Shown: one piece after another, positions 57,988-64,000 of the stretch | Layout: every line of letters begins with the position of its first letter | Numbering within the stretch: position 1 is the first letter of the stretch | From: an uncultured Clostridia bacterium | GTDB lineage: Bacteria > Bacillota > Clostridia > Peptostreptococcales > Anaerovoracaceae | DNA length: 64,000 bases | Assembly (NCBI GenBank): GCA_934233735.1 | Contig: CAKQGQ010000011.1 | Coordinates: 1 to 64,000 of the forward strand | Direction: 5' to 3' | Program-made: the position numbers and the translations under genes | Notes under the pieces: generated by a model | The model's input: the letters and a program-made list of their open reading frames with translations, nothing else | The model's database searches: none | Told to the model about the DNA's origin: nothing

Positions 57988-58223
57988 TAGCACGCTTCTT
58001 GCGGCCATTTAAGCGACCACCTGAACACCAAGCGCCACAGGCGCTAAACTTGGCACGCATTTTGCGGCCCTCCGAGCAATGCCACAGGCCTCACATGCCA
58101 AACGACCGGCCGCCACTACAGGCCCCAGAATGCCGCCCGTCAAACGCGCAGGCACCAATTTCGGCACACTTCTTGCGACCCCTCCAACGCACAAGCACCA
58201 ATTTTGGCACGAATCTTGCGGCC
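57988..58223. repeat. Four degenerate direct repeats upstream of the metG 3' end
   Basis: Copies at 57988-58006, 58050-58069, 58161-58180 and 58204-58223 follow the pattern TTGGCACGnnTnTTGCGGCC. The last two also share the preceding CACCAATTT. They lie just beyond the metG stop on the minus strand. Confidence 0.65.
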
Positions 58224-58290
58224 ACCAGATGGCAATCCAAATGTCACACCAAACGCTATGGCCGCCGACACGCATCAATGCGTCAGTGCC

Positions 58291-60252
58291 TTAGCCGACT
58301 ACTTCGCCGTCCGGTGCGCTTGTGGTTACGATTTCGCAGCGGTCACCGTTATCCGCAAAAAGCAGCATGCCCTTGGATTCCATGCCTCTGAGCTGGCGCG
58401 GCTTGAGGTTTGCAACTACAATAACCTTCTTACCCACCATTTCTTCCGGCGTGAAGTCCTTCGCGACGCCGCTGATAACCTGACGGCGCTCTGTACCCAT
58501 CTTAATCTGGAAAACAAGAAGCTTGTCAGCCTTCGGGTGTTTCTCCGCCTTCTCGATTACGCCTACGCGGAAGTCGATTTTGTCGAAGTCCTCGAATTCA
58601 ATTGCCGGCTTCAGGTCAAGCGGAATGTTTTCCGGTTCTTTGTCTTTCTTCATGGATTCGCTGATTGCGTACAGCTCTTCCAGTTCCTTTTCGATGTCCA
58701 GTCTCGGGAAGATAGCATCGCCCTTCTTCACCTGCTCCTGATACATCATTTCAAATTCAAACGCATCTTCCCATACGACATCTGCGTACCAAAGACCCAT
58801 CTGCTTGCGGATTTCCTTGGAAGTCGTGTGCATGAACGGATAGATCAAAATCGAGATGATGCGGATTGCCTCTGCGAGATTGTGCAGAACCGTGTCCAGA
58901 GCCGCCTTTGCTGCCGGGTCGGTATCTGCGGTCTTTGCAAGCACCCAAGGTGCTTTTTCGTCGATATATTTGTTTGCGCGGCGAACGACAATCCAGATTT
59001 CTTCCAGTGCCATGTTGAACGCAAACTTGTCCATCTGCTCTTCCACCTTGGAAGCAGCACCGACTGCAACGGCGCGGAGGTCTGCGTCGATTTCATCCAT
59101 TGCCGATGAAACCGCATCCGGAACTGTGCCGCCATTGTATTTTTCGATCATGGAAACGGTTCTGGAAACGAAGTTCCCGAGGTCGTTTGCCAGATCGTAG
59201 TTCATTCTCTTAAGCATTACTTCATTGGTGAAAACGCCGTCCTGTCCGAAGGTGTATTCGCGAAGCAGGAAATATTTCAAAGCGTCAATGCCGTATCTTT
59301 CGATGAGGATTACAGGGTCAATAACATCCGATCCCTTTGCCGCTTTGGACTTGGAAACTTTTTCGCCGCCCATAAGAAGCCAGCCGTGACCGCGCACCTG
59401 CTTCGGAAGCGGAAGACCCGCACTCATAAGCATTGCCGGCCAGATGATGCTGTGGAATCTTACAATTTCCTTGCCCACAAGGTGAACATCAGCAGGCCAG
59501 TATTTGTCGTAAAGCTCCGGATCATCCGGATAGCCGAGTGCTGTGATGTAGTTTGTCAAAGCGTCAAGCCATACATAGATTACATGCTTCTCATCGAGCG
59601 GAACCGGGATGCCCCAGTCGAATGTTGAACGGGAAATGCAAAGGTCGTCAAGTCCCTGATTGATGAACGAAATCATTTCGTTTCTGCGGCTGTCAGGCTG
59701 CAGGAAATCCGGGTTCTTGTCAAAAAGCTCAAGAAGCGCCGGAGCGTATTTGGAAAGTTTGAAGAAGTAGGCTTCTTCCTTTGCAGGCTGAACAGGTCTG
59801 CCGCAGTCCGGGCAGCAGCCGTTTACAAGCTGGCTTTCCGTCCAGAAACTCTCACACGGCGTGCAGTAAAGCCCCTCGTATTCGCCCTTGTAAATATCAC
59901 CGTTTTCATAAAGCTTCATAAAAATATCCTGAACGCGCTTGATATGACGCGGTTCTGTCGTTCTGATAAAGTCGTCGTTGGAAATCTCCATCTTGTCCCA
60001 AAGCTTCTTGATTCCGTCCACAACTTCGTCAACATAAGCCTGCGGGGTTACGCCTTTTTCATCCGCAATCGTCTGGATTTTCTGTCCGTGTTCATCGGTT
60101 CCCGTAAGGAATCTTACATCATATCCGCAGAGTCTCTTGAATCTTGCCATGGCGTCAGCCATTACCGTGCAGTATGTGTGTCCGATGTGCAAGTTGGAAC
60201 TCGGATAATAAATCGGTGTGGTGATGTAATACGTTCCTTTTTTTGTTGTCAT
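58291..60252 (-). CDS. metG: Methionyl-tRNA synthetase
   Basis: The 653-residue class I synthetase has the HIGH motif (NLHIGHTY near 23), a zinc knuckle (CTPCESFW...CCPDCGRPV), the KMSKS-type loop GEKVSKSK and a C-terminal tRNA-binding OB-fold (about 550-653, DFDKIDFRVGVIEKAEKHPKADKLLVFQI) for dimerisation. The ATG at 60252 follows GGAGGAAG; the upstream in-frame extension belongs to the preceding small gene's ribosome site. Confidence 0.97.
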   Translation of the reverse strand: MTTKKGTYYITTPIYYPSSNLHIGHTYCTVMADAMARFKRLCGYDVRFLTGTDEHGQKIQTIADEKGVTPQAYVDEVVDGIKKLWDKMEISNDDFIRTTEPRHIKRVQDIFMKLYENGDIYKGEYEGLYCTPCESFWTESQLVNGCCPDCGRPVQPAKEEAYFFKLSKYAPALLELFDKNPDFLQPDSRRNEMISFINQGLDDLCISRSTFDWGIPVPLDEKHVIYVWLDALTNYITALGYPDDPELYDKYWPADVHLVGKEIVRFHSIIWPAMLMSAGLPLPKQVRGHGWLLMGGEKVSKSKAAKGSDVIDPVILIERYGIDALKYFLLREYTFGQDGVFTNEVMLKRMNYDLANDLGNFVSRTVSMIEKYNGGTVPDAVSSAMDEIDADLRAVAVGAASKVEEQMDKFAFNMALEEIWIVVRRANKYIDEKAPWVLAKTADTDPAAKAALDTVLHNLAEAIRIISILIYPFMHTTSKEIRKQMGLWYADVVWEDAFEFEMMYQEQVKKGDAIFPRLDIEKELEELYAISESMKKDKEPENIPLDLKPAIEFEDFDKIDFRVGVIEKAEKHPKADKLLVFQIKMGTERRQVISGVAKDFTPEEMVGKKVIVVANLKPRQLRGMESKGMLLFADNGDRCEIVTTSAPDGEVVG

Positions 60253-60253
60253 T

Positions 60254-60427
60254 TTATTCTTCCTCCTCATTTTCCTGCGAACATGCTTTGGTCATAACCT
60301 TGTCCGTCAGTGCGATAAGAGCAACTCCTGCCGCAAGAAACGCTGCCATGGTTTTTCCCACAGTCTTCACAACTTTCTTTCCGTTCTTTTTCTTTGGCTC
60401 ATCAGCCTTGATGATTCCTGTTTTCAT
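60254..60427 (-). CDS. Small single-pass membrane protein (57 residues)
   Basis: The frame has a strong AGGAGG 7 nt before the ATG. It encodes a Lys-rich N-terminus (ADEPKKKNGKKVVKTVGK), one hydrophobic helix (MAAFLAAGVALIAL) and an acidic end (ENEEEE). Its stop lies 1 nt before the metG ATG and its start overlaps the end of the kinase-like gene by 26 nt, so it is embedded in the operon. I do not recognise a family. Confidence 0.7.
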   Translation of the reverse strand: MKTGIIKADEPKKKNGKKVVKTVGKTMAAFLAAGVALIALTDKVMTKACSQENEEEE

Positions 60428-61040
60428 CCTTATACCTCCTGTGTTCTACATAATCCACGATTAGTTTCGCAGCTTCCTCTTCACTGATGTAACTGCTGTT
60501 GATTGCAAGATTGTAGTTCTTGAATTCACCCCATTTTTGCCCCGTATGATAGTTATAATAATTCAGTCTGGCTTTATCGTAAGTCGCAATAATATCCTTA
60601 ACCTTTGCCTCGTCGTCTCCGTAAACTTCAACCGCACGCTTCAGTCTGTCTTCATATTCTGCATAAATAAAGACATTCGTAACGCCCGGCATATCGCGAA
60701 GCACATAGTCTGCGCATCTGCCGACGATAACTGCTTTATCGGTGTCCCCGATTTCCTTAATAACCTGAAACTGCGCTAAAAACAGCTTTTCATTTACGGA
60801 AAGTGGACTGCCGCTGACGCCTTCGTTAAAGCTCAGAGCAGACGCCAGATTGTATGCGAAGCTGTTCTTTGCCTTAAGCTCGGTTCCTTTCATCAATTCT
60901 CTGGAATAGCCGCTCTGTTCTGCGGCCATATCCAGGATTTCTTTATCATAAAACGGTACATTCAGTTTTTCCGCCAAAATTTTTCCTATAATTCTTCCGC
61001 CACTGCCGTACTGACGGCTGATCGTTACAATTTTTCTCAT
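60402..61040 (-). CDS. Cytidylate kinase-like family protein
   Basis: The 212-residue protein matches the Cytidylate_kin2 family: ISRQYGSGGRIIGKILAEKL as a modified P-loop, PFYDKEIL, and VIVGRCADYVL. These proteins are common in Clostridia and their substrate has not been settled; the canonical CMP kinase is a different protein. It overlaps the aspartokinase stop (ATGA) and is followed by the small membrane protein and metG. Confidence 0.85.
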   Translation of the reverse strand: MRKIVTISRQYGSGGRIIGKILAEKLNVPFYDKEILDMAAEQSGYSRELMKGTELKAKNSFAYNLASALSFNEGVSGSPLSVNEKLFLAQFQVIKEIGDTDKAVIVGRCADYVLRDMPGVTNVFIYAEYEDRLKRAVEVYGDDEAKVKDIIATYDKARLNYYNYHTGQKWGEFKNYNLAINSSYISEEEAAKLIVDYVEHRRYKDENRNHQG

Positions 61041-62377
61041 GCTTCCTCCTCTTCTCCTACGAAAGCCCGGTAAATTGCTCTGATTGCTTTCTCAAAGTCT
61101 TTGTTCTCTACGCCGACGATGATATTCATTTCGCTGGAGCCCTGTTCAATCATTCGAATGTTGACGCCGGCCTCCGCAAGTCCTTCAAACAGTGTTGCCG
61201 AAACGCCCTGTCTATAGGACATTCCGTGTCCAACCGTTGCAATCAGTGCCATATCTTCGAAAACATCGATGCTGTCCGGACGGAGTCTAGCGCGGAATTC
61301 ATCCAGCACCTCTTCCAGTCTTCCGTTGATTGCTTTATTCGACATTACAACCGAAACGGTATCGATTCCGCTCGGCAGATGTTCAAAGTTTATGTCAAAA
61401 TCATCTAAAATATCCAGAATTTTTCTGACAAAGCCTCTCTCGCTGCTCATCATATTCTTGTAAATTGCCACAACCGTAAAGTCTCTGTTTCCGGCAATTC
61501 CTGTTATAATGCGGTTTTCATCGTTTTCAAAGCTTTCCGAAACTTCTGCGGTAATGAAAGTTCCCGAGTCTTCCGGCTTATTCGTGTTTCGGATATTAAT
61601 CGGAACGTTTGCCATTCTCGCAGGATAAATCGCATCCTCATGCAGAACGCTGGCTCCCATGTAGGACAATTCTCTGAGTTCTTTATATGAAATTTCTCGA
61701 ATCTGCTTCGGATTGGAAACGATTCTCGGATCAGCCATTAAGAAACCGGAAACATCCGTCCAGTTTTCATAAACATCCGCCTTAACCGCTCTTGCTACAA
61801 GCGCACCCGTGATGTCCGAGCCGCCGCGTGAGAAGGTCTTAATCTTTCCGTCCGGGGTACTTCCGTAGAATCCCGGAAGGACTGCTCTTTCATGTTTCGC
61901 CAGTTCTTCACGAAGTGCATCGTCGGTCTCTTCCATAAGGAGTCTGCCTTTTGCGTCGAACTTGATCAGACCTGCGGTATCCACAAAATCATAATCCAAA
62001 AATGCCGCAACCAAAATTGCATTCAGATATTCTCCTCTGGATGCAATGTAATCTGCGGAAGGATTATTTCTCAGGTTTTCACGAATCTCGTCAAAATGCT
62101 TCAGCAAATCCACCTTCACTCCGAGATTGATTTCCACTGCCATGTAGCGGTCTGCCACAACCTGAAAAAGCTGATCGTAAGGCAGATTATGCTCGATATG
62201 CGTTTTGCACAGATATAAAATATCCGTAATCTTGCTGTCTCCTTCAAATCTTTTTCCCGGTGCCGATACCACAATATATTTTCTGTCCGGATCGTGCCGG
62301 ATAATTTCCTTTGTTTTCGTCAGTTGTATCCCGTCTGCCACGGATGAGCCGCCAAACTTTGCGACCTTAATGCCCAT
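61037..62377 (-). CDS. lysC: Aspartate kinase
   Basis: The 446-residue enzyme phosphorylates aspartate, the first step towards lysine, threonine and methionine. It has KFGGSSVADG at the N-terminus, the SRGEYLNA and FSRGGSDITGA catalytic segments, and two C-terminal ACT domains (about 305-446; VGHGMSYRQGVSATLFEGLAEAGVNIRMIEQGSSE) for feedback control. The ATG at 62377 follows AGGAGG. Its operon leads to the cytidylate kinase-like gene, the small protein and metG, giving a loose methionine theme. Confidence 0.95.
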   Translation of the reverse strand: MGIKVAKFGGSSVADGIQLTKTKEIIRHDPDRKYIVVSAPGKRFEGDSKITDILYLCKTHIEHNLPYDQLFQVVADRYMAVEINLGVKVDLLKHFDEIRENLRNNPSADYIASRGEYLNAILVAAFLDYDFVDTAGLIKFDAKGRLLMEETDDALREELAKHERAVLPGFYGSTPDGKIKTFSRGGSDITGALVARAVKADVYENWTDVSGFLMADPRIVSNPKQIREISYKELRELSYMGASVLHEDAIYPARMANVPINIRNTNKPEDSGTFITAEVSESFENDENRIITGIAGNRDFTVVAIYKNMMSSERGFVRKILDILDDFDINFEHLPSGIDTVSVVMSNKAINGRLEEVLDEFRARLRPDSIDVFEDMALIATVGHGMSYRQGVSATLFEGLAEAGVNIRMIEQGSSEMNIIVGVENKDFEKAIRAIYRAFVGEEEEA

Positions 62378-62440
62378 AACTCTACCTCCTGTTTTTTTGC
62401 AACCTGCCATACCGTGGGCTTGTCACATATGTATCCTATT

Positions 62441-62469
62441 ATTTTATACCAAAATTCGCCTGATTTCAA
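62441..62469 (-). promoter_or_regulatory. Aspartokinase operon promoter
   Basis: Minus-strand TTGAAA (62464-62469) and TAAAAT (62441-62446) are 17 nt apart, with the -35 box overlapping the end of the upstream gene. The 63-nt leader shows no recognisable lysine riboswitch. Confidence 0.6.
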
Positions 62470-62951
62470 GCCTTTGGCTTCCTTAAATCCTCTAAAAGTT
62501 CCTCGTTGAGCGTCTGCTGTGCCTCTTCAATTTCATTTTCGCTGTTCAGGTCGACAATCTGCGTCACCCAGACCCTGGAGCGATACCAGCTTTCAGAGAT
62601 TGCATGAAGGAGTGCCTTCGTGCAGAGCGGTGCTTTCTCGTGTGCGCGTATCAGATACACGCGGACAATCAGCCCCGTCCTTGCCGCCTTAATCTCAAAA
62701 ACGCTTTCCTTCTGTCCCGCTCTAACCAAAGCATCGTGAAGATGCTGTGAAACATATTCGCAAATCGTCGTTTTGCTTTCTTTATCGCATATCACATAAA
62801 ATGCCACTGCGGCCACACAGGCAAGCGCTGTTGCTATGATGTCGCCGAAAGCCGGAACGGTCGCATAATACATAATGAGGCCGAAAAACATCCCTATCCA
62901 TTTAATTCTTCCCAAAAGATCTACTCGTTTTCTTACTCTTGCTTCTTCCAT
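62466..62951 (-). CDS. Hypothetical membrane protein
   Basis: The 161-residue protein has two hydrophobic segments (about 14-31 and 34-54) followed by a soluble C-terminal part of about 105 residues that ends in an acidic helix. I recognise no family. GAGGACAG precedes the ATG at 62951; the longer frame runs through the promoter region. It is divergent from deoC and lies upstream of the aspartokinase promoter. Confidence 0.65.
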   Translation of the reverse strand: MEEARVRKRVDLLGRIKWIGMFFGLIMYYATVPAFGDIIATALACVAAVAFYVICDKESKTTICEYVSQHLHDALVRAGQKESVFEIKAARTGLIVRVYLIRAHEKAPLCTKALLHAISESWYRSRVWVTQIVDLNSENEIEEAQQTLNEELLEDLRKPKA

Positions 62952-63067
62952 ATTCTGTCCTCTCGTTTTGATATATTTATTATATTCGCAAAGGCCCGTT
63001 CTGGCAATATGTCTTTTCATTTTAGCCGGAATATGATATACTGTTGACAATATTGGAGGTAAACGAT

Positions 63068-63745
63068 ATGAAACTGATGAAACCTTTGAATAAATACTTT
63101 GACCACACGCTTCTGAAGCCGGAGGCGACCTCTGCGCAGATTGACAAGCTCTGTGAAGAAGCGCGCGAGTACGACTTCTATTCCGTATGCGTCAACAGCT
63201 GCTATGCGGCGCGCTGCATGGAAAATCTCCGCGGTACGGATGTGAAAATCGCTGCCGTTGTCGGATTCCCTCTCGGGGCCTGTACAACTGCCACGAAGGC
63301 TTTTGAGACGGAAGAGGCTTGCAAAGACGGTGCTTCCGAAGTGGATATGGTTCTGAATGTGGGTGTGTTTAAGGACGGGGATTACGACTATATCCGCGAA
63401 GACATTTATGCGGTCGTGGAAGCGGCAGCGAAATACAATGCCATCGTCAAAGTTATCCTTGAAACCTGTCTGCTTTCGGATTCTGAAATTGAAGAAGCCT
63501 GCAGGCTGGCAAAAGAAGCCGGAGCACATTTCGTGAAAACATCAACCGGATTTAACTCCGCAGGAGCTACCGTCGAAGATGTTGCCCTGATGAAAAAAAC
63601 AGTCGGCGATGCTCTTGAGGTAAAAGCAAGCGGCGGAATCCGCGATTACGCACAGGCAATGGCGATGATCGAAGCCGGTGCCGATCGGCTTGGAGCGTCC
63701 GCTTCTGTTGCAATTATGGAGGTGTATGAAAATGAACATAACTAA
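63068..63745 (+). CDS. deoC: Deoxyribose-phosphate aldolase
   Basis: The 225-residue TIM-barrel aldolase cleaves deoxyribose-5-phosphate to glyceraldehyde-3-phosphate and acetaldehyde. It has the Schiff-base Lys in VKTSTGF, a second Lys in VKASGGIRD, and KVILETCLL. GGAGG precedes the ATG at 63068; the upstream frame to 63044 is leader. A small membrane protein gene overlaps its end. Confidence 0.96.
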   Translation: MKLMKPLNKYFDHTLLKPEATSAQIDKLCEEAREYDFYSVCVNSCYAARCMENLRGTDVKIAAVVGFPLGACTTATKAFETEEACKDGASEVDMVLNVGVFKDGDYDYIREDIYAVVEAAAKYNAIVKVILETCLLSDSEIEEACRLAKEAGAHFVKTSTGFNSAGATVEDVALMKKTVGDALEVKASGGIRDYAQAMAMIEAGADRLGASASVAIMEVYENEHN

Positions 63746-63914
63746 GAAAGGCTCTTTTTTTAAGGCGTTATTCTGCATTCTTATCGCTCTGACCTGCCTG
63801 TTCGCGCCCCAGCTCGGACTTGCTGAGCCCGGCGATAAATGGCAGTACGCCGGTGTGATTGTCGGTGGGCTTGCAGCAATCGCTTACTTAAAAAAATGTT
63901 TTGAACGCCGCTGA
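63732..63914 (+). CDS. Small hydrophobic protein overlapping deoC
   Basis: The 60-residue product has two hydrophobic helices (FKALFCILIALTCLFAPQLGLA and YAGVIVGGLAAIAYL) and a basic end (KKCFERR). The ATG at 63732 lies 9 nt after a GGAGG inside deoC, and the genes overlap by 14 nt, so translation is coupled. The family is not recognised. Confidence 0.65.
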   Translation: MNITKKGSFFKALFCILIALTCLFAPQLGLAEPGDKWQYAGVIVGGLAAIAYLKKCFERR

Positions 63915-63934
63915 AAAAGCGGCGTTCTTTTTTT
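63904..63934 (+). terminator. Terminator after the deoC operon
   Basis: Perfect stem AACGCCGCT/AGCGGCGTT with a 5-nt loop, followed by T8. It starts within the last codons of the small membrane protein. Confidence 0.93.
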
Positions 63935-63938
63935 ACGG

Positions 63939-64000
63939 TCAGTTTCCGAGATACCTCCCACTGTTTTTATATTTTTTCAGCATTTTCTCGACTCTCTCAT
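63939..64000 (-). CDS. C-terminal end of a minus-strand gene cut by the window edge
   Basis: The minus strand reads an open frame ending in EKMLKKYKNSGRYLGN and a TGA at 63939-63941, which looks like a real C-terminus. Too little is visible to name the protein. It converges on the deoC operon terminator. Confidence 0.4.
   Translation of the reverse strand, partial: ERVEKMLKKYKNSGRYLGN

Larger units (their letters stand above)
57437..58290. other. Non-coding, repeat-dense region between metG and tatD
   Basis: No gene is recognised in these 854 bp; small frames across it show no family features. The part next to tatD (57467-57893) is a set of inverted repeats with GTTGGAC/GTCCAAC cores. The part next to metG (57988-58223) holds four degenerate copies of a 20-bp word ending in TTGCGGCC. 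Confidence 0.7.

Noticed and set aside
57999..58391. Frames across the metG-tatD gap
   Set aside because: They run over degenerate repeats and into metG antisense, without start signals or protein features.
62378..62440. Lysine riboswitch before aspartokinase
   Set aside because: The leader is only about 60 nt, far too short for the lysine aptamer, and lacks its conserved blocks.

Overview
The window looks like a chromosomal segment from an anaerobic, spore-forming Clostridia (Bacillota). Supporting signs are the spore-coat genes cotJABC, a CwlJ-type germination hydrolase next to a GerQ-like coat protein, a SpoIIE-type phosphatase, a Rex repressor, a reverse rubrerythrin and a tiny 2[4Fe-4S] ferredoxin. 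Strong AGGAGG ribosome binding sites and a perfect CIRCE element fit the same group. I cannot name the genus. Most genes lie on the minus strand in tightly packed, often overlapping operons; plus-strand genes are scattered singles or small clusters.

Layout. 0-11.7 kb: a promoter-bearing B12 riboswitch RNA with no gene behind it, an AEC permease, a Fic enzyme, pnp and rpsO, cwlJ-gerQ, an aroE-aroK fusion, a KdpDE-like two-component pair, and cotJABC. 11.7-16.7 kb: an aminophospholipid operon (PAP2 phosphatase, LPG-synthase-type membrane protein, pssA, psd), then an Rrf2 regulator and cysK that share an inverted-repeat operator. 16.8-24 kb: groES-groEL under CIRCE, an OGG glycosylase, a P-loop/Asp23 fusion ATPase, ferredoxin, rex, acpP and an ABC-F ATPase. 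24-29.4 kb: the t6A genes tsaE-tsaB-rimI-tsaD, placed directly behind an FMN riboswitch and ribU, then pepV and an NfuA-like protein. 29.4-36 kb: a complete branched-chain amino acid-type ABC importer with two binding proteins. 36-46.9 kb: a tandem P-II protein with a DUF1538 membrane protein, rubrerythrin, an Rpn nuclease gene in a repeat-rich AT-rich tract, a DUF2284 protein, a lipoprotein, an M20 peptidase with an NhaC antiporter, and a two-gene chromate transporter with a divergent LysR. 46.9-64 kb: dus, a PucR regulator, ftsH, tilS, a SpoIIE-like phosphatase, a CDP-alcohol phosphatidyltransferase, tatD, metG, a small membrane protein, a cytidylate kinase-like protein, aspartokinase and deoC.

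The most unusual material is non-coding. It comprises the orphan B12 riboswitch transcript (212-582), FMN-riboswitch control that may extend over t6A synthesis (26.3-27.7 kb), an ATGA microsatellite at the start codon of the Rpn gene (40.26 kb), tandem palindromic units after rubrerythrin (39.3 kb), a 277-bp MITE-like element with 21-bp perfect terminal inverted repeats (54.5-54.8 kb), and nested hairpins sharing a GTTGGAC core between tatD and metG (57.5-57.9 kb). Several proteins at 52.5-57.4 kb carry low-complexity, GC-rich in-frame insertions, one of them made of perfect DNA hairpins.

All functional calls come from reading the sequence and recalling family motifs; no database search was run. 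No tRNA, rRNA or CRISPR array was recognised.
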